64,000 nucleotides of DNA from Helopsaltes ochotensis (Eukaryota > Chordata > Aves > Passeriformes > Locustellidae). The stretch covers positions 210,160 through 274,159 of the forward strand of contig VXBM01000044.1 of assembly GCA_013400155.1 (NCBI GenBank), given 5' to 3'. The notes below the pieces were generated by a model. It was not told the DNA's origin and made no database searches. It worked only from the letters and a program-made list of their open reading frames with translations. Shown one piece after another: positions 1-14,200 of this stretch. The position numbers and the translations under genes are program-made. Position 1 is the first letter of the stretch, and every line of letters starts with the position of its first letter.

Positions 1-2169
1 AAATAGAAATGATTTACAGGAAAAAGATGGTTTTTTGTATTACATATGGCAAATACTTAATAATGTTTCATAATGGTTGGTTAATGTAGTACTTTTCCAG
101 AAAACATCATTTTTTGAGTAATTAAAAAAAATTACTGTTTTATGGTTTCATATTTTATAAAAGATTCTGAGATGTCCACCATTCGTCAGGTGCTTAATAG
201 CATCTAAAAGTCTTTAGCCATTGATAAATTGAAATTATTAAGACCTCAAATTAGCACACAGGTATATAAACCTATAACTTCATTAGGTTTTGAGTTGTGT
301 GGTTTAGGGTTTTTTCCCTCAAAGACGACTTTCTTGAACTCAGTCAGGTAAATACAATTTCTCAGTCAGTATAAGGTCATCAATGCAATGTAAAACAAAG
401 CAGCTGAAGAGAGATACTTTCGGAATTGCAAATGGAACCCTATGACTGAAAATTCATTTGTGTACAATTTTTTTATGCATTAGTGTCTAACCATGCAATC
501 TAGCATATTTTTCAAAAGAATAATGGAGGTGGTTCCTGTTTTAACAGTTTCCTACTGATTGATTCTTCTTGCTTATTGGCATGCATGGCTCTTCTAAGAT
601 GTACTCTTCATGTGTTTTATAAAATATCTTAATAAATGCTTCATTTGAACAAGGAGGAATTTTTATCAGGCAAGTGGATGCTTGTAGTACTTCAGTTCTA
701 ATGAAGCTTAATAATATAATCTAATGTATCTGTTGATAAAAAAATTTCCTCAAAATACTTACTTCTCCAAAAATTTTAGAAGTTGGTGGTTTTTTTAATA
801 ATTAATTACATGAGCCCATGCTCTATTCACCACCATTAACATAGTGTAAGTATAAAGCCTGTTGAGACACATCTTGGATTTGGCAAACAGCCCTAGAAAG
901 TCAGTCCAAAGGAAAAAAAAAGGAAGGAACAAAGAAAGACAGCCTTTTGATTAGATGTAGATAGATTTTTTTTTGTGAAGGTTAACTGTGTTTCAGCTCA
1001 TCCATTTAGTCAAGACTCAAGTTCCCAAAGATGCTGCAGTATATGTAAAAGACATTAAGCTCAAAATAAAACTAAAAATGTCTCTATCAAAAACTGCTCT
1101 GAGCTCAAGCATGTTGCAAGTATTTGGATGGCCAAAATATCTTCTTTGTATAGGGATAATGAGGGTGTAGTTTCCAGTTGGGTTCCAGAAAACATTAATA
1201 CCACCATCAGCATAGCCATTTTCCCCAGCTGAGAAACGAAAGAGCTTTAATCTTCTTGCCACTAAATGCTTCATTTCAAACTGTCAGGTAAATTCACCAC
1301 TTTTTATAATCTCTAAACTACTTGCCCTGGTTACATGGAGAACCCCTCCACTTGTAGTCTGTTATGTCTGGCTGCACACTGGAAACTTTTAAGGCAAGGC
1401 TTGTTACCTTCATCTGCCTGTAACGCCGGTGCCAGTACAGTTTGATAGCTCTGTCCCCATTAACTCTAAGGATGAGAAGGTCTCTTATTGAGAATTATGA
1501 GCATGGAAGAAGAGTGAGCAATATAATACAGGAGCTGTGAACCTACTGAGAGGGGGGGAAAATCTAACTTTGCTAGGTAATGATTACTGTCTTCAGTCAC
1601 TAACGTACTTCATAGGAATGGGATTTTAGCATGATATACTGATGTATCATGAAATTTACAAGGATAAATTAAGGAAGGTGACCTGAACCACAGGCAAGAC
1701 AAATGAATTTTCTCTTAAGAGCTATAACCAGACCTTGCTGTTTGTAGTGTAGAAGACTACCTCTGCAATGCCACAGTACGTTTCTTTTTATGATGGCTAA
1801 AAATCCACACTTAAAGTGATTTGCGGAAGTCAGATTCACCTTTCCAGTGTAGGTGTGTGGGAAATGGAGATGATAAAAGACCTCATTTTGCAAAGTCTTT
1901 ATGAAAAAATAGAAACTATAATGCAAGAGATGTTTTTTATTATGTTACTTCATAATATGTATTATATATCATATAGCTGCATTTGGATCTTAGGCTACAA
2001 TCCTCAGTTCTATCTCTAAAAACAAAATTTGTAAGCAAGTTCTCTTAAAAATGGAATAGCATGCATTCATTTGCTATTAACTTTACTGTTGGATTCTGAG
2101 ATTAGTGGATGAAGATGCTCCTATTCTAATGAAATACATAATTCTCTTTGTTTTATTTTCCTGGTTTAG
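1..2169 (+). other. SLIT2: Partial SLIT2 intron upstream of the first D4 LRR exon
   Basis: AT-rich sequence ending in the acceptor ...cctggtttag at 2169. I looked here for the preceding exon, the D4 LRR N-cap, and did not find it, so the intron continues beyond the window. No repeat family or RNA gene was recognised. Confidence 0.75.
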
Positions 2170-2238
2170 TTATTTGGATGGAAATCAGTTTACCCTTGTT
2201 CCAAAAGAGCTTTCCAACTACAAGCATTTGACACTCAT
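2170..2238 (+). CDS. SLIT2: SLIT2 exon: D4 first leucine-rich repeat
   Basis: 69-nt exon, acceptor tttag and donor GTAAGT. It starts with the third base of a codon and ends two bases into one. The read is YLDGNQFTLVPKELSNYKHL followed by TL, the first LRR after the D4 N-cap. The motif LxxLxLxxNxF is visible. D4 is reported to mediate Slit dimerisation. The flanking exons continue the same frame. Confidence 0.95.
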
Positions 2239-5200
2239 GTAAGTAGTTTTAAAGCAACATTCTCTACTGAAATTAAAAGCAAAACAAAATACCTTGCTCA
2301 ATTATACCTGAATTTATCTATAAGATAAAGCCTGTAAAATGTATCATATTCAGCAAACACCCAACCATATTTTATAACTGAGGATAGTTTATATTACTTA
2401 TCACATCCTACATATAATATACTCCCTCACATTTTATGAGCACAGGTATTTTATTCCAGTGATTACATCACAAAATAAAAAAAAAACAAAAATTATATAG
2501 ATGCAAATTCTAATAATTCCATCTGTATCTTCATGGTCTTTGTTAAGACTATAAAAATTTATACTAGCTGACGCTAAACTGTGTTACATTCTGAAAGCAG
2601 TTTGTGGTTTCATTATAATCAGAATGAAAAGTGGAGAAGAGTAACAGACTCCCTAAAATTTCATTTTTCACTGAGTTTGCAGCAATTCAAAAACAAGAAA
2701 TTAATTTCCTTTTTTTACCTCACATTAGACAAGTCACAGTCACAAATTTTTTAAAACCCACCCTTTCAAAACTTGTTGTACTTTTCAAGTAATATCAGGA
2801 AAAAAACCCTTGCAATATTTTCAAGTCTATACGGTGTAGAACTTGTAGGAAATCTATGTGAATAGTTTAGAGAAGTTATGAATAAATGAATGGTAAATAG
2901 AATGCAAATGAGTATTAACGGTCTCCATTTATGAGAGCTGCAGGGCACATTATTTTAAACTCTTCTGTACATTTACTCATCCTGCTGTTATGCAGTTGAG
3001 AATGTTCCTCAGCTGTGTTTGGAAAAAGAAAACACTGTGTATAATCCTGTGGTCAAAGAATTACATACAAGTCTCCTGAGTTCCAGATTAACAAAGAAAG
3101 TAGTTTGTTTTTATCTTTTTCATTCTCTTTTGAATGTATTTCTCTGTTATACTTGCCTGATATGTTTATTATGAATCAGTCATCTTACACGAAAATTTCA
3201 AGTGAGAAAGTATGTATATTGCATAGTTATTCAACAGTGCTCTTAAGTTAATATATCAAGGTTCCCTCAGAAACAAAGGCAGTATTTCACCACAAAATAC
3301 ATGAAACAATACTGAAATAGTCAACATGAAATTAAAAGTAAAGCACAACATGAGAATAAAGAACAGACAATATTCACATTTAATGCAGCATCTTTGAAGC
3401 ATACCACTACAGCTTCCATCATAATTATGTTTAAGATTTTATTCATTAGAATTTTGACCAAAGAAGACATTAATGCTTTTTCTGTAAATCTAAGTTCTTT
3501 ATAGTAATAGCTCTGGGCTTTGATGTCTTCATCATGTAAGTGTTAAGTAGAGTATTAAATGATATTTACTTAGGTGTCATTAGGGACATGACTAGAATGA
3601 CTTCCACTTTAAAAACATTACTTTCATTTTTGTGCTTGAGTTCATGAAGGATTGCATTATTAACTTTGGTAGCATGATGAACATTGCTATTGTGTTAGAA
3701 TGCATTGCGCTGCTTTTTCATCTATGTTGAAATGAGAATGCTTTTTATGGATCAAGCTAAACACTTCCTGGGCTTATATATGGCATGTGAAAATAAAAAC
3801 AGGTGCTGCTTTAAATAGTTATATAAATGATAATACTGCTTCTGCTAATGAAAATGTGTCTGTCAGTTTGACTTACTGTATTTTGGGAGTGGGGCATTAA
3901 TTTTAAGGTCTGAATTTCTGAATTTATTTTTTAGAGATTTAAGTAACAACAGAATCAGCACTCTTTCTAATCAGAGCTTCAGCAACATGACTCAGCTGCT
4001 CACCTTGTAAGTTTAAACATGTAACAATGACTCTTTGGAAACACTACAGTGGGGTTTTTTCTCTTGGAAAGAAAGGGCATTGATATTAAAACTTGCTTGG
4101 TTTGGAGGCTGTAAATTAACTTGTTTCCTAACTAGCTTTGTGTGCAAAAGCTGATTTTGGTCATACTCTGCATAGTTTACTGAATAACTGACACACTTGC
4201 TGACAGCATTTTATATATTTTCAGAATTCTTAGTTACAACCGCCTAAGATGTATTCCTGCACGGACTTTTGATGGGTTGAAATCACTTAGGTTGTTGTAA
4301 GTATTATTTTTTAATCATTGCTATTTTCCATAGTTTTTATTTATTTACAGAAGATAGCAGAACCATAGGAAGTTAGCAGATTTTAACACCTATCAAATAT
4401 TTCAGAAGTGATAATTATGTAGCCTTAAAAATCTAAGATGGGCACTTTTTACTTTTCTGATTTTTAAAGCCAGATGTATTTCTTTTTTTGTGTTATGTTC
4501 TTCCTTGTTATAAGCATTGAAGTCTAGCAAAAATGCCATATGCATAAATTATTTCAGTATATATCAGGGGGGTTTGCAGTTGAATTTTGAATATTTTTAT
4601 TCCAACAGTAAATTTCTTTGTCTTGTTTCATTTAATGTGGGAGTATTTCCAAAGCCATGACATCATGATTAAGTATTGAAAACAAATAACTTTACTTTTT
4701 GGTTACAAGAAAACTTTCCATTTTACCACTAGGAAAAACATGGTTGACAGGGCACAAAAATGGACAAAGGAAAATAAAGAACCATCAGTGTCATCTACAG
4801 CTTCAGTTTGTCATCAAGAAAAAAGTGTGCAAAAATTCCTTTTCAAAAGTCCACAGCAAAACATAATTTTTGCCTCCATGTGGGTCATTTATAACCATTT
4901 AAATATTTGGTTGGATTAAATACCTAAAGCATGACATTATTTAAGCGTGCTTTCATAATTCCAGTTATTCAGTATAATTATGGATAACTTCAAGAACCAT
5001 AATTCTATACATGTTAGATATATTCATGTAACTGAATGAATTTATAGAAAAGGAGAGATACTTTTCACAGAATCACAGAATGAGCTGAGTTTAAATGAGC
5101 TCATAAGGATCACTGGGTCCAACTCCTGGCCGTGCACAGCATCATCCCCAAGAGTCACACCATGTGCCTGAGAGCATTGCCCAAATGCTTTTTGAGCAGT

Positions 5201-8200
5201 GTCAGATTCTGTGCTTTGACCCTTGGGGAGCGCGTTCCAGAGGGTGAAGAACCTTTTCCTAATACCCAACCTAAACCACCCCTAACTCAGCTTCAGGCCA
5301 TTCCCTCGGATCGTGGCACTGGTCACCACAGAGAAGAGATCAGTGCCTGCCCCTCTTCTTCCCTCATGAGGAAGCTGTGACTGCAATGAGCTCTCCCCTC
5401 AATCCGCTCTTCTCCAGGCTGAACAGACCAAGGCACCTCAGCCCCTCCTCACGCGGCTTCCTCTGAAGGCCCTTCACCACCGCTGTTAGTTCTGTCTTTC
5501 TTACACTGTGGCACCCAAAACTGCAGTTTTCAAGCTGAGGCTGCCCCAGCTCAGAGCAGAGCAGGACAATCCCCTCCCTTGCCCAGCTGGCGATGCTGGG
5601 CCTGATGCACCCCAGGACAGGCTTGGCCCTCCTGGCTGCCAGGGCACTGCCGGCTCATGCTCAGCTCTCCTCTGACCAGGAGCCCCAGGTCCCTTTCCTG
5701 GCACTGCTTTCCAACACCTCATTCCCCAGCCTGAACTCACATCCAGGATTGCCCCAGCCCAGGTGCAGAATCCAGCACCTGCCCTTGTTGAACTTCATGT
5801 GGTTGGTGAAACCAGCAGGTTTTCGACAAAAGAAATACCACTGTTCCCAGTAGTGATGCTTAATGAAGTTTTTCATTTTCTTCCTCTACGATCAAATCCG
5901 GACAAAAATGTTAATACTTACATTAACAGTCAATGTCTTTATATTCTATGAATCCATGAAAGATTAAAAAGAACATATGAACATAATTAATGCAAATTTC
6001 AGGGAGCTGCTGAAAAAATCAGAAACTCTTCTGCAGTCTCTAAATCCAGTTGTTACTTTGCATAAATGTTCCTACTTTATCAACTTTTATTTTTTAATTT
6101 TAAAATAATACAGTATTTATATTTCTTATGAAAACTCAGGATGCAAAAAAGTCAAATGACAAATAAGCTGCCAGTTAGAGCTTACCAAAAAAAAAAAAGA
6201 AGAAACCACAAACAGTTGGAAACACTGAGGAACTGGAAGAAAAAAAATGTGAAAAGCTGAAGACTGTTGAAAGAAGATGAAATTTGCCAAGTTAACCTGA
6301 TGATTTTTTATGCATTGATATTATTATATTTCTTTTCTCTTTAAGGTCATTACATGGCAATGATATTTCTGTTGTTCCTGAAGGAGCCTTTAATGATCTT
6401 TCAGCATTATCACACCTGTAAGTGTTCAGCTGGTATACTTCCTTGTTGCTGTTGTTCTGCTTAGCCAATTTCATATAACCAAACAAAGACATAATGCAGA
6501 GAAGTTCTCTGGAAGAAGCTCATGCTTGTGCAGAGACTGGGCACTGGCCAAAGAGCTGACAGCAGCTCAGGAAAAAAATCCTGGGCCTGCTGCTTGGGCG
6601 GCAAGTTGAACTTGTCTGCCCTGTGTCCTCACGGCAATGAAGGCTAAATACACTGGGCTAAATCTGATGAGCAGCCAGGGGCTTGAGGATACTGATGTGC
6701 TTTTTGCTTGGCCCTCCTAGGGCCACATCTGGACTATGTGTCCAGCTTCTCCAGTACAAAGCACAAGTTTATGAACTGGAGCAAATCCAGCATAGGGGCA
6801 AGCAGGGCTGGGAGGTGACTAGATTGCATGAGCTGTAAGGAGAAGCTGTGGGAACTGGGCTTATCCAGCCCAAAAAAAGGGGAGACTTCAAAGTCTTCAA
6901 GCCTAAAGATTACAGCAATGGTGGAGAGTCAGAGGTGCACAGTGAAGAATCAGAGTAAAGCTTCAAAACCTGCAACAAGGGAAATTTGATTGAATATAAT
7001 AAAAAATTCTTCACTGTGAGGATGATTCAGCAGCTTGCCCAAAAAAGCAGGAGAATCTCTATTCCTGGACATTTTCAGAGCTCATTTGGAAACAGCCCTA
7101 AGCAGCCCTGACTGCCAAGGTAGCCCTGCTTTGTGCAGGAGGTGAGAATAGATGAAAATTATTCTATGATTCTGTGTCAGTGTCTTGTTAACTTGACACT
7201 AAACACATCACATCTGATTTCAGAACAAATTTTTCTGAGGCAAGTTTTCCAGTTTTTAATTTTCATTGTGAACCTAAATTACAACATGCTACCTTCTGCA
7301 AACCTTGTGGTGTTTATGGATAGTTTTTGACTTTGAGGAGTATGTTGACTTATGTATGCTTTTAGATATATCTGGGGGATTAAGTTTCTGAACAGCAGCA
7401 GTTGTTAAAAAATTTAATTATCTGTTTCTCATTCAGTATTGGGTATTTATATTTAACTCTCAGAAATTTCACACTGATTAAGCTTTCAGTCATTGACAAT
7501 TCATTCAAATGCTGCTATTAAACTAATTTATCTGCATGAAATATCAGTAAAACTTGGATAGATTTAATTGTTGCTGGTGCTTTTTTCTTAATGGATACCA
7601 GTTATCCTTGTTATTCTTCTGATTTTAGCAGAAGAGTTGTGTAGTTCAGGCTGTATCCACTTTTGTAAATATAGAATGGACAAATTCTAGGTGTTTCTCC
7701 TTGCATGGGAAGTTCCTTTGTCACTAGGTCTCCTTTTTTTACTGCTCTGACTTAAGCCTGACTGGAAAAATATATACCTTTTTTTAAATGCAACTTGAAT
7801 TTATTAAAAAGTTAATATGAGAAGGCTTTCTGCTCCATGGGGCAGAAAAGAATGTTTTAGCTCTGGTAGTTCCTACTGCCTTTGCTTGCCAAAGACTTTC
7901 TTGTATCTCTAGAAGACACACGGATTCAAAGCTGTGGAAGGTATTGAAATATCTGGAGAAGGAGGATATTTTAGTACAGCCATTTGATAGTGTTTGCACA
8001 TGTTGAGATTATCTGTTAGAAGTTCCATGATTATTGTATTTCTTAAAAGGCACATGAGTACATCTTTGCAGAAGATGTAAAGATGTGCAAGCACAAGGCT
8101 TCAATCCTCCAAATTAACTACACAATGTCTCATTGTTTTCAGAGTTTTAAGAGTATTTAGTTTCTAGAGAAAATAAACACTTTAAAAGCTGTTACAGAAA

Positions 8201-11200
8201 TTAATTCTAAAAATCTCTAGCTAAATTATTTTAATTAAAAAAATAACACAGATTATCATTTAAAGAAACAGATTTGCTTTCATGATGAAGAAATTACTAC
8301 ATAACTACTGCAAAGCTAGGATAATGTAATTTTATTTACTTTTGCAGTAGAGCACTCTTACAGAATTCTGCACATAGTTGTGAGTTCAGTGAGACAGCTC
8401 CAAAGAGGAAATAATTAAATCCAATTTAGAAGCTTAGAAACAGATGGTTTGTTCCAGCCTGGGAGCCATAAACTGAAAAGAAGAAATATCAGGGCAGAAC
8501 TCTGTGGAATTGTCTTGATTTCTTCAGAAGTACTTTATTCTTGTTATCTTGTTAAATTACCCAGCTGCTGATGCAGCTGATCTCCGTTACAAACCAACAG
8601 TGGAACAGAGCTAGCTGGTATTAGCTCACCGAAGTTCACACGTAGTGCTGTTAAGAATATAAATCTAGATTTCTGGACTATGTTCCTGCTAAAACTATCA
8701 CTTCTTGATCTAGAACCCAAATCCCGACACTTAGTGCTGTAACGGGCATTTTGATGGTGGGAGGGCAAGTTTGCATTTTGAATAGTTTTTGCCAATCTGT
8801 TTTCTGGCTTCTTTTTTAAAAAGGAGTAATTTAAAACTTGACTCCCTTTTTTATTTGTCTTTTTTTCCACAGGGCTATTGGAGCAAATCCTCTTTATTGT
8901 GATTGTAATATGCAGTGGCTATCTGACTGGGTAAAATCAGAATACAAAGAACCTGGTATTGCACGTTGTGCTGGTCCTGGAGAAATGGCAGATAAACTTC
9001 TTCTCACAACTCCTTCTAAGAAATTTACTTGCCAAGGTACTGTTGCTGTTTTTTTTCTTTTTGAAGTGTCGATGTTTAATTTTTACAAACAGTTGAGCTG
9101 TGAATTAAGTCTTTTGTACTCAAAATACATTTATTATAGCATCTTAAATCTGCCTTGTCATTATTACTAACATTATATAATGTTATACATTATATACTTA
9201 AGGATACAGCCATTGGTTCCATTCAGGAAATGTATTTATTTAAAATATTTTAATTCCTATCTCCCTTAAAATAAATAAAGAAAAAAGTCTTTGGACTTGC
9301 AGTACAGTATTCCTCATGATGTACATAGTACATCAAAGTACAGGCTGTAACAGGTACTTAGTACTTGCTCAGTCATGAATAAGAGTTGAAACATCTTCAC
9401 TTCCTTCAGCATTTTTCCTTCAAGCTGTTCACTATAAAAACTGTAAATACATCCATAATCCTTGCAGTCTGCAATTAAATGTATAATATGTCTCTGATAT
9501 TTCAGAAGAAAGCACAAACCAAACCAAGCCAAGAGCAAACCAAGGAAAAGCTAGATAAAGGAATGTCATAACCACTATAGAGGTCTCAATCTAAAATGTT
9601 GTTAAATGGGCAGGTGTCTCAAGGTATTCAACTCCATGTTGGTACCAGTATTGCTGGCATTTATATCACAGCTTATATAATTGTCTGTTAATTCCTAGGT
9701 TCTTTTTCTGAACTCTACTATTACTTTTTAGAGAAGTACCCTTTTACTTTACATCAAGCGAGAACTTGGCTTGTTTACTGTTTAATCTTTCTCTATTCCA
9801 CTGATTTATCCCTTCTTAAATATTTTGAAAACACAGAAAGCTTCTACTAAAGCTAAATTTTTCATGGTCCTGATTTTAAAACATTGAAACTCCAATTAAA
9901 AAAAAAAGTGTTCTTATATTATTTGTAAGCCATTATTTAGCTCATTGTGATTTCTGAGGCATCAGATGAATATGTTCTTTAGTCTTGTAGAAGTAATTTA
10001 TTCTCAGTGTCTAGGTAATCTTCAAACTGTTTTGACTTACTCATCTTTTCATGTACCTTCAAAGGTGAGCTTTATCCCTTTGTCATTTCGTTCTTATAAA
10101 AGCTAAGTGGGACTTTCTCAGAGTTTATCTTATCCACAGTTGTTCTTTACTTCATATTTAATCTAGTCAGTCTTTTATCTTTAGACTTTCTGTCAAAACT
10201 TTTTTTTTTTTAATAAATACAACTGGAAGCCATCTCGTTACTTGTGATGCCAGTGAATTTTTTTCCCTCTGAATCCTTCTTGAAATTTTTCACCAGTGCA
10301 TCTCTGAGGTCATGCCTGTACTCATTGCATATGACACTCATCTGTTGCAAAGTCTCTTAGCCTCATTTTAGATGGGACATTTGCTGGCCAATCTGGTCAT
10401 TTTCTTTACCAGCATCCACTGAACAATATTGCAGATATGCTTTTATTGCACACTGTCATAGGGATACAAATGAAAGAACAGGCATGAGGAACCTGTTTAG
10501 TTATTTTCCAGCTTTGTCAGTTTTACAAACTGTATCACTCCTGCCTACAATCATTGCAATTTTTCTGTAAGACAATTGAGAAATTACATCTTACTCCCTC
10601 TTGCCCATCATAAAAGATCCTTTATATTACTGTGCAGGGTAAGACCTGTGTATTTGTTTCACTTCTGGTAGTGGAGATCTGGTATTATGGATGCCTTTGA
10701 AAGAAAATAATTTTCCTGCCACTGCCCTATGAAGTTGCTCACAATTGCAGATTGCAAATCAGCAGCTTTTCAATGACATGATGGCCCTGAAAGACATTTT
10801 GAGTCTGTTGCTAAAAGATAAGTAATTTTATCTTTTGCTTAAAAGTGAACTCCTTATTAATAGAAATTAGGAAGATGCTATGTTCCTATTAAAACCAAAA
10901 TTTTTGCCTATGAATAAAAGGGTTTTTTCAGAGTATCTGTTGATGGTCTGCTACTGTATATGTATTTACAGGAAAAGAGTAGTGTGTAATTCCTTCTTAT
11001 CACTATCCATGGATTCAATTGATAATGAATTGGGTGCTTGAATTTTACCTACATAATGAATAGTTCCCTGTGAAATTGGCATTTTACACTGATTTCTCAT
11101 CTGAGTTGTAAAGCTCAACAAAATCCCTTTACCTTACTCTAATTTTATGAATTCTCTTACTGCAGGAACTGTCCATTAATATTTTCTTCTTCCAGTCATT

Positions 11201-11227
11201 TTTCTACNNNNNNNNNNNNNNNNNNNN

Positions 11228-11260
<33 letters not shown>

Positions 11261-14200
11261 GTGGCCTTTAACAGCTTCTCAATCTTTTACCCCTTTATCA
11301 TCCATGCCCTGCTTCTAGAGATTCCAGGGCCTTGTGGTTTTCTGATACCAGGTAAGGTTATAAGCAGATCTGGAATGGGTGATCTGCTTAAGAACAGACC
11401 TTCTGACCTTCCTTTTGTGTACCTCAAGCAGATTTCTTTCCTAAGACATGCATGTGTACTGTTTGTTTTCCCCTGTGGTGAATTTCCAGATGGTTATTCG
11501 TGATAAATAATTTAGCATATTGTATGAACAGTTTTTTATTTCAAAAATCTAGGTTTAAAATCTGAGTATCTAACTGAAATTATTGCCTCCATTTCATTGT
11601 ACCAAAACTGGTGGTTTCATTAGAAATGTAAATACTGCTTTAGAGACCCTATGCAAGAGAGGAGTTACAAAATGTCAGAGCTCAAAGTTTTTCTTGCAAC
11701 GGGTTTCTTTAGAAGCTGGTTTGAGACTGGTTGTTCCATGGTTTTTCTTAAAACATCTTAGCTACACGTATATATCTATGTGAAGAAAATACTGTTAGTT
11801 TTCCTTGGTTTACAAAAGACTTTTTTTTCAGGGTTTATTCAAGAATATAGATGTCTACAATTTGAAAACTAAACTAACCAATAGGTTATAAACCAAATTC
11901 TTTTTCATATAGAAATCTTTTAACACATGGCAAGCAGGAAGAATAAAGGAACAGTATAGTGAAAATGAAAATGAAAATAGGTTCCAAAAATATCTTTGCA
12001 TTTTTTTTGATCTTAAACTGAAGAATGATAAAACAAAATATTCATTTATATTGGATACTACATACATATTATACATATTCATATATATTAGTTTGAAATA
12101 AATAAAGTTCAAAATAAGATAATGTTGCTTACTCTCTTGTTGAGACTTAGGTTCCCATTTTGTGTCTCTGTTTTGGAAGTGAAATTTAGAGTGCTAATCT
12201 ATTTGGAAACAAAACATTAGTTACTGAATGTTTTTTAATTTGTGCCAATTAATTAGCATTTTATTGCATGAAAAGTTAAAAAGAGGATATAATATTCAGA
12301 ATAAATGCCTGTAAAACTTGGAAACTGCAGAGGAAAAAAAACCCCAACAAAACAAAAACAAACAAACAAAACAAAAAAACCCAAAAACAAACAAACAAAA
12401 AAAACAACCACTAAAAAATATCCATATAACAGAGATAAGATTTGTGTAAGTCAAAGCTCAAGTCTGGGTTCCAAAATTTAGGGCTTTGTCAATTTCCGTT
12501 TCTGATTTCTTTCATTATTATCATTAATAGAAGAAGCTAGACTGTGAGCATGGATTGCAGTCTTCACTTGCACACAGGTTTGAGGTACAGTTTACGTGAT
12601 TTGTGGGCTCAACTAACACAGTAATGCACAGAACTGTGGCTGACCCATAAGGAAGAAGGGCACAGTATAGAGCTATTTATGGTGAGATAGCTTGGACAAT
12701 GCTATTTACATTACAGTTTGCAGATTTTCAAGAAATGTACAGGTTATTTTACCATTTCATTTTGCCATCTATGTGATCCTGCAGATTAAAAATATGTTAA
12801 AACAAAATTGCATTTAAAGAAGTGTTTTCAGTAACATCACCATGGAAAGGATTGAAAACGGTGATAACCCAATTTTTTCACAGGCAATTCCTACTCCATA
12901 ACGAAACAAAAGCTGAAATTGTATTCTTCATTTTGTTAATGCAAAGGACAGGTAATTATCATGGATCAGAAGTGTACAGCTTTCAGAGAACAGGAATATG
13001 GGAATCACTTTGATGTCAGCTTCTTGACAAAAACTAGAAAGTGATACTTAAACCAAAAATCCAATCCCATATTTATTTGGTTGCATCAAAAGAATAAAGG
13101 ACATTTCAGCATTTCATTAATATAGAAATACCATAAAGTCTAAAATATAAAGTGCATTTTAAAATTGAAAGCAACATGTCAGATAGATCCTGTCCAATGC
13201 AAATTAATAGTTACTTGTTTCTGACTATCCAATTTGTATTTTTAAGGGTCTGTGGATGTCAATATTCTTGCAAAGTGTAATCCCTGTTTATCAAATCCAT
13301 GTAAAAATGATGGAACCTGTAATAATGATCCAGTTGACTTCTACAGATGTACATGCCCATATGGTTTCAAGGTAGGTACTGCATGAAAAGGAGAAAGCTC
13401 ACTGAAATGTAAGCTTATCCTTAAAAACCTTTAAGTATTCTTCCACTAGTGTCTGTATTTTCTTCTTACATTGTAATTGTTGTTCCCTGTGTAGGGTCAA
13501 GACTGTGATATTCCCATTCATGCTTGCATTAGTAACCCGTGCCACCATGGTGGAACTTGTCATTTGAAAGAAGGAGAAAAAGATGGTTTCTGGTAGGTTT
13601 TTTAATTGTAATAACAGGATGGAAAACTGCTGAGATTTTTATGGTAAACTAATGTTGTTGTTAATCTTCAGGTTCTCTGTGCTTGCTGGTGAGAGAACCA
13701 CAAAGGCAGATTTTTAGTGCTTTGGAAGTTTTCAGAACATGTTGCCATCCTTGGAAAGCTTCTGGAGCTTTGAATCTGTTAAAAACAGTAACAAATGACT
13801 GTGATTAGTTGAGGCATATCAGGTCAAGACAGCATAGTATTGACTCCATTATGTTAATTAATAGCTAGCTAGATCCCTGCTGAAAAAAATCTCATAATTC
13901 ATCTGTTGTTGTGTGTATTACTTCAACAGACAGCATGTAAATGATAAAATGTAAATCCCAGTGAAACAGAAAATTAATGATTCATTTGAATCTCACTATG
14001 CCAGCAGATAAACATGCTGTGAGCATTTTTAATCTTGAGTTATTTAATCACACAGTACAATTACTCCAGATGTACTTCATGAATTATGAAATAAAGTTCT
14101 TTAGTATTCTTATGAGAGATTAATAGTCATTTTATAATCTACACCTCAAGCTTGTTAGAAATGACACCTGAAAAAGATACAATTCATTATCCTGGAATTC

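Larger units (their letters stand above)
9037..13246 (+). other. SLIT2: SLIT2 intron with assembly gap and simple repeats
   Basis: 4.2 kb AT-rich intron between D4 and EGF1. It contains a 20-N gap (11208-11227) directly followed by a T run, and an A/C-rich simple repeat (12331-12413). No further exon was found. The acceptor tract before 13247 is modest (tttgtatttttaag). Confidence 0.8.

Noticed and set aside
1..2169. Search for the D4 LRR N-cap exon upstream of the first exon
   Set aside because: No sequence encoding the expected Cys-rich cap with flanking splice sites was found; it lies outside the window.
5042..5853. Several ORFs on both strands
   Set aside because: All fall in the antisense CR1 fragment; none matches the CR1 reverse transcriptase.
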